A stretch of DNA of 64,000 bases, from the NCBI GenBank assembly GCA_001972305.1, contig BDDD01002911.1:118679-182678 (forward strand). Direction: 5' to 3'. The position numbers and the translations under genes are program-made. Below the pieces are notes generated by a model that was not told the DNA's origin, made no database searches, and was given only the letters and a program-made list of their open reading frames with translations. Position 1 is the first letter of the stretch. Each line of letters opens with the position of its first letter. This document shows positions 59,863 to 64,000 of this stretch, piece after piece. The stretch comes from Cephalotus follicularis (Eukaryota; Streptophyta; Magnoliopsida; Oxalidales; Cephalotaceae).

Positions 59863-60508
59863 GCCTGCTTTCAGTGTGGCAAGACTGGACACTGGAAGAA
59901 GGATTATCGGGTTGCTGGTGCTGGAGTCTCTTCTAATGTTTCGCATGGTACGAGCACATCAGGTATGCTCATGATTGAACTTAATCTAACTTTGAATAGT
60001 AGTTTTTCATGGGTATTGGATACTGGATGTGGAACTAACATTTGCAATTCGTTGTAGGGACTAAGAAAAGTTAGAAAGCATGGAGCAGGAGACCTGGACT
60101 TGAGGTTTGTGATGGATCTAGGATCATTGCTCAAGCTGTTGGAATTTGTGATGTGAATTTATGTAATGGTTATGTATTGACTTTGGATCCTTGCTACTTT
60201 GTTATGAATATTGTACGGAATATTATAAGTGTTTCTCACTTATGTGGATTGGGCTTGGAGCTTAAATTCCAAGACATTGGATGTTAAATATATTCGAACA
60301 ATGTTTGTGTTATCAACAATAGATTATATGTCTTAAATACTTCACAATCAAATATCTTGTCCATTGAGCAAAGTAATAATAAGAAAAGGCAAAGAGAAAC
60401 TGAGTTGAATAAAACCCACACTTGGCATTGTAGATTTGGTCATCTTAGTGATGCTAGTCTATCACAGTTAGTTAAGGATGATCTCCTTGATATCTAGGAC
60501 TTAGAGTC
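59839..60508 (+). pseudogene. pol: C2 zinc knuckle, protease and GAG-pre-integrase region
   Basis: Frame from 59839: knuckle CFQCGKTGHWKKDY at about 59866-59910, with Tyr in place of the final Cys. Aspartic protease active site WVLDTGCG at about 60010-60035, followed by a stop at 60055-60057 and decayed sequence (NIVRNIISVSHLCGLGLELKF near 60205-60270). The GAG-pre-integrase motif THTWHCRFGHLSDASLSQLV is at about 60415-60475. Homology stops at 60508 (DLES) where LTR A2 inserts. Integrase core and RT would lie beyond. Confidence 0.85.
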
Positions 60509-63500
60509 TGATGGGTGTTGTTAGGACGAATCAAAATTACCCTAATCTAACAATTTAGCAAGTGGAAGTAGGGATCGTTCCCACGAAGAGCTGAAAGGAG
60601 ATGCTATAAAAATAAACCTAGGATGCAACTTGTCACACCCCGTTTTTCGGTTCCATACATTAGACAAGCATATATGGTGATATCAGTATTAATCATACAT
60701 TCCAGCATTCATCTAACAGAATAAAACGATATGCGGAAACAGTCAATAAGCCGGAATATAAAATTACACATCATCCACACGCATCCCATACTACGTGCGG
60801 GTACAAGTCAACATTATCCTTAACATAAGGAATACAACAAGAAAACGAGGTATGATTCGTTCGTTCATTACAAATACAATCTCATCATAAAGAAATATAA
60901 CAACCTTTAAGACGATAAAAGAAGCTCTCCAAAGCTTCAGCAGCAAGCTCAGAACGTCCTTGCTCAATCTGTAATTGTAGGGGTTAGTCGTTGTCCTTAC
61001 TTGGCTAAGTAGGAAGATAATGTATACAGAGGAATATATGAATGCAACATGTATGACAGTTTATATAAAATAACATTTCAGTGAGCCAATATATAAGCAA
61101 TCATGCCAAGTGGCCATAAATAGTACATATGCAATAATACCGCACAAGGGTACAATCAATTCATTCAGTGGTTTGGGTGTCACATGTCGCTAACTACTAG
61201 CACCAACTGTGCACCACCTAACTATCACCCTATACACCGAGGATGATAGAACAGGTAACAATTACTACCGGCGTTTGCGGGTAGTTTAACAGTAATTTCT
61301 GTAATTGCAGACAGTGGGGTGATACTCTGGCCAACTCCTGGCACCCAGGATCACATCCATAATTAGTGATAACCTCCATCACTAACTACGGCAGTAACAT
61401 AGACAATCAATTCAATCAGTACAATCAGTAATAATATTACATATATAATCAATATGCAATATCAAGGTGTTTTCTTTAGAAACATATATCAGTACAGTAA
61501 TCGTACATCTCATGTGAGGAAAAGATATCAGTACAGTAATGGTTTCCAGATGAGGAAACAGATCAGTAGTTACCTCTCATGTAGGAGGAAAATTAGTAGT
61601 TTCTTTTAACAATAAACATTCTTTTGAAAATGATAGTAAATATCATTATTTTGGGTGCAAAACCTAAAAAGGGTCTCAACCTTTAAACTATCAGTAGTAG
61701 TGGTGTTAGTAGCACCAAACAGTATATATATACTAACATAGGTAGTATATGCAGTAACATTAATCAAAGTATTCGTTTTGTAACCAATAGTTTTCCTTTA
61801 GAAATGATGTTTAAATCATAAATTGTACATATAGTACTTAGTTCGATCAATCATTGAAATATCAGTAGTAATGATGTTAAATAACATCAAACAGTATGTT
61901 CCTTATGATGGTAACATATACAAATCAATAACAATGCAAAACAGTAGCAATCCAATCAAGTTTATGCATTCTCTGCCCAGAACAGTAGACTGCCCTCAAG
62001 AACCAGTCAGCTGTTGGGTTGTGTAGTCGACTGCATGGCCTTGCCGGTCGACTGAATCAATTGAGTAGTCGACTGCTTTCAATGGCAGTCGACTGTTTTG
62101 CCCAGAAATGTAGGCAGAACAGTTTATATGTAGTGTAATTCAATGCCAAATCAGTTCAATGCAAGTAGAAAGTAACATACATGAAATGCATGAACATATC
62201 TTCCAAAACATAACACTACCCCTACCTCAATTTGCTATCCCAAGATCAATTGTGTGATCTTTCTCTTTCAAACTTCCAAGCCTTTTTCCAACTAATCTTC
62301 AATCCAGTGGATAACAATCTAAACATGCATGTTTATGGATACATGCAACAGTAACAGTAGATTCAGTAACCACTTATAGCCATTACAATCAGTGGCTTAA
62401 GTCATTTGTTCATTAAGCATATATCCACTCCCTTTTTACCACATCTTATGCACTTATCAACTATATCAATCCCTTGTCTCTTAAGTGGACAGTAGATGTG
62501 TTTGTATATCCATAAGGAATTCAGTAGCTTATTATGGAACTAACAACAACCTTCTAACCACTTTAGAGATTGCATATTCATTTACTTGAACCAAGTGCTA
62601 TATTCCATATCAATTTCTATAATCCTAGAAGAATGTTAACCAATCATGTTAACAGAAGATTAAGCATTATCCTAACCTTACTGTCAGATTACAACAACAT
62701 AGGGAGTTCGAATTCGAACTTACCAGGAGGAGTCCAAAGACCCCAAGTTTCTCCTTCTTTGAGCTTTACTCCTATCCTTCTAATGTAGCCTTCAATCAAT
62801 TTCCAGCAATTCTTTCAATCTCTAGTGTTTCTAACACTCTTTCTCAGCTCATATCCAGATGATATAGAGGTCTTAGGAGTTTAGAATTCGCCAGGTTCAC
62901 TTACTCCACTTTTCTCACACTTTTCTTCTCACTCACATGCACCTCTTTCTCACCTCTCATTCTTTGATTCTTGCAGGTTGCAGGTCTGCAAGTTGCAGAG
63001 CACATGCAAGGGCTCTCCTTGCATGTCATGGCAGTTGGCGTATGTCCATGACACTTGTCCCATTGAATGCCATGCTCAAGTTCTGTTTTACACCTGCACA
63101 GACACTTGTTCTGTCATAATTCCAGTCGACTGGATGCATGGGCTAGTCGACTGTCTACCACACGCATCAGCCAGTCGACTGTTCCCCTGTGACAGTCGAC
63201 TGCTCCTTCATAAGCCAGGCAGTCGACTTCTCCCCTGTAGCAGTCGGCTGTCAAGGCTGTTTTTAGAGTTTTCTTAGGTTCGATTTTTACCAAAACGAAC
63301 CGCCAATCGTTCCAAACATAATCAACACAGAAGAATATAATAATTGGACAATAACTCAATTAGAATGTATAATTTATTTCAATAATTGGATCAATATACA
63401 TCAATTGAAATTGCGGTTATTACACACTAAACAAAAATAACGAATACGAAATTAATTTAATCTAAGTTAACAATGCAAATAAAATGAATTGAAAAGATGA

Positions 63501-64000
63501 TTGATTTTGAATTAAACTAATTTAATGAAAAACTAAACAATTCAAATTAAATATCTAACATAAACTAACAAAATAAATAAATAAGAAAAGTAATATGAAA
63601 CAGCAATCTCGTAGATGTGAGAATCCCCGCATGTATATATATATTCAAATTCATGGCACAAGTTTCAGTTTAGCGCATAAATTTACTGAATTAACCTAGG
63701 TACAACCTATCATGTCAAACATTGATACTCTCAAAAGGTTGATTGGTTAAAGGGTGTCTTTGATTAACACAGCAAACTAGTGATTTAGCCTAGGTACAAC
63801 CTATCCTGTCACACCTTGATACTCTCAAAAGGTTGATTGGTTAAAGACTGTCATTGGTTCAATCACATAGAAAAATATTACATGTCATTAACACAGATTT
63901 TATATTAATTCTCATCAATGTTGTCACTACATTAACAAGAAAAAGTGTCTCACAAACATGCAATTAAACTTGAAACTAAAAACTGAAAAATATATATAAC
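60509..64000 (-). repeat. Athila-like LTR A2 (minus), interrupted by T4, runs off the window
   Basis: Starts TGATGGGTGTTG in plus view, the reverse complement of the A1 LTR end. 60509-60630 and 63425-64000 align with the reverse complement of A1 LTR sequence, including the 94-bp duplication (about 63665-63850). It continues past the window, so solo or full element cannot be decided. It is inserted in C2 pol, so younger than C2. Confidence 0.88.
60631..63424 (-). repeat. Solo LTR T4 (Tekay-like family, 2794 bp)
   Basis: TGTCACACCCCG...GGTTATTACA in plus view. Left flank CAACT (60626-60630); the right flank reads CACT, a duplication with one deleted A, as shown by comparing uninterrupted A1 LTRs (GGATGCAACTAAA-type context). 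Word arrays at 61983-62095 (21, 20, 21, 21, 20) and 63122-63249 (21, 28, 21, 27, 21). Possible minus-strand TATA (CCTCTATATC) at 62861-62870. No internal region. Confidence 0.9.

Larger units (their letters stand above)
39171..60508 (+). mobile_element. Ty1/copia element C2 (plus), heavily nested
   Basis: 5' LTR 39171-54647 (interrupted by S1, S2 and M1), primer site 54649-54661, leader to 56422, gag 56423-59860 (interrupted by T3), protease and start of integrase to 60508, where Athila-like LTR A2 interrupts. Same family group as C1: LTR starts (TGTTAG), LTR interiors, leader and gag all align. Opposed orientation and 8.3 kb separation from C1 argue for two insertions. The 3' half lies beyond the window. 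Confidence 0.82.

Overview
The window is plant nuclear DNA made almost entirely of nested LTR retrotransposons. I see no convincing host gene, rRNA, tRNA or CRISPR array. The evidence for a plant is the set of lineages present: Ty3/gypsy chromoviruses with C-terminal chromodomains, Athila-type gypsy elements with a tRNA-Asp primer site, copia elements with initiator-Met primer sites, and a SIRE-like copia with a plant-transposon extra ORF. All coding regions are broken, so this looks like old, methylated, probably pericentromeric heterochromatin. I cannot name the species.

Layout. 1-7342 (minus): Tekay-like chromovirus T1, cut by the window edge, with its 5' LTR at 4626-7342; it sits in an older LTR (B1, to 8624). 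8625-30893 (minus): copia element C1, whose gag is cut at 8624, whose leader is cut by full-length Tekay-like element T2 (10518-19720), and whose 5' LTR (20222-30893) is cut by full-length Athila-like element A1 (21932-30369). 30894-39170: a decayed intron-containing gene resembling 'putative gypsy type transposon' proteins (plus), then a decayed gypsy element G1 (minus) split by LTR B2. 39171-60508 (plus): copia element C2, a relative of C1 in the opposite orientation. Its 5' LTR is broken by solo LTRs S1 (39888-42758) and S2 (42988-46983) and by the SIRE-like element M1 (47137-53473); its gag is broken by solo Tekay-like LTR T3 (56598-59346). 60509-64000 (minus): an Athila-like LTR A2, itself broken by solo Tekay-like LTR T4 (60631-63424).

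Eight insertions have readable termini and 5-bp target duplications, exact or nearly so, which gives a firm relative chronology. None of the coding elements is intact: T2 lost the end of gag and the protease active site, A1 lost reverse transcriptase and most of integrase, and M1 lost all of pol but kept gag and an extra ORF.

The most unusual signal is not a gene. LTRs of four element families (Tekay-like, B, SIRE-like, copia C2) carry arrays of a 10-bp palindromic word centred on TCGA (CAGTCGACTG / CAGTCGGCTG, or GCGTCGACGC), set 19-22 bp apart and in the best arrays exactly 21 bp apart, with unrelated spacers. In M1 the array lies directly upstream of the TATA box and recurs upstream of the extra ORF. 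This looks like a helically phased binding platform shared by unrelated retroelements.
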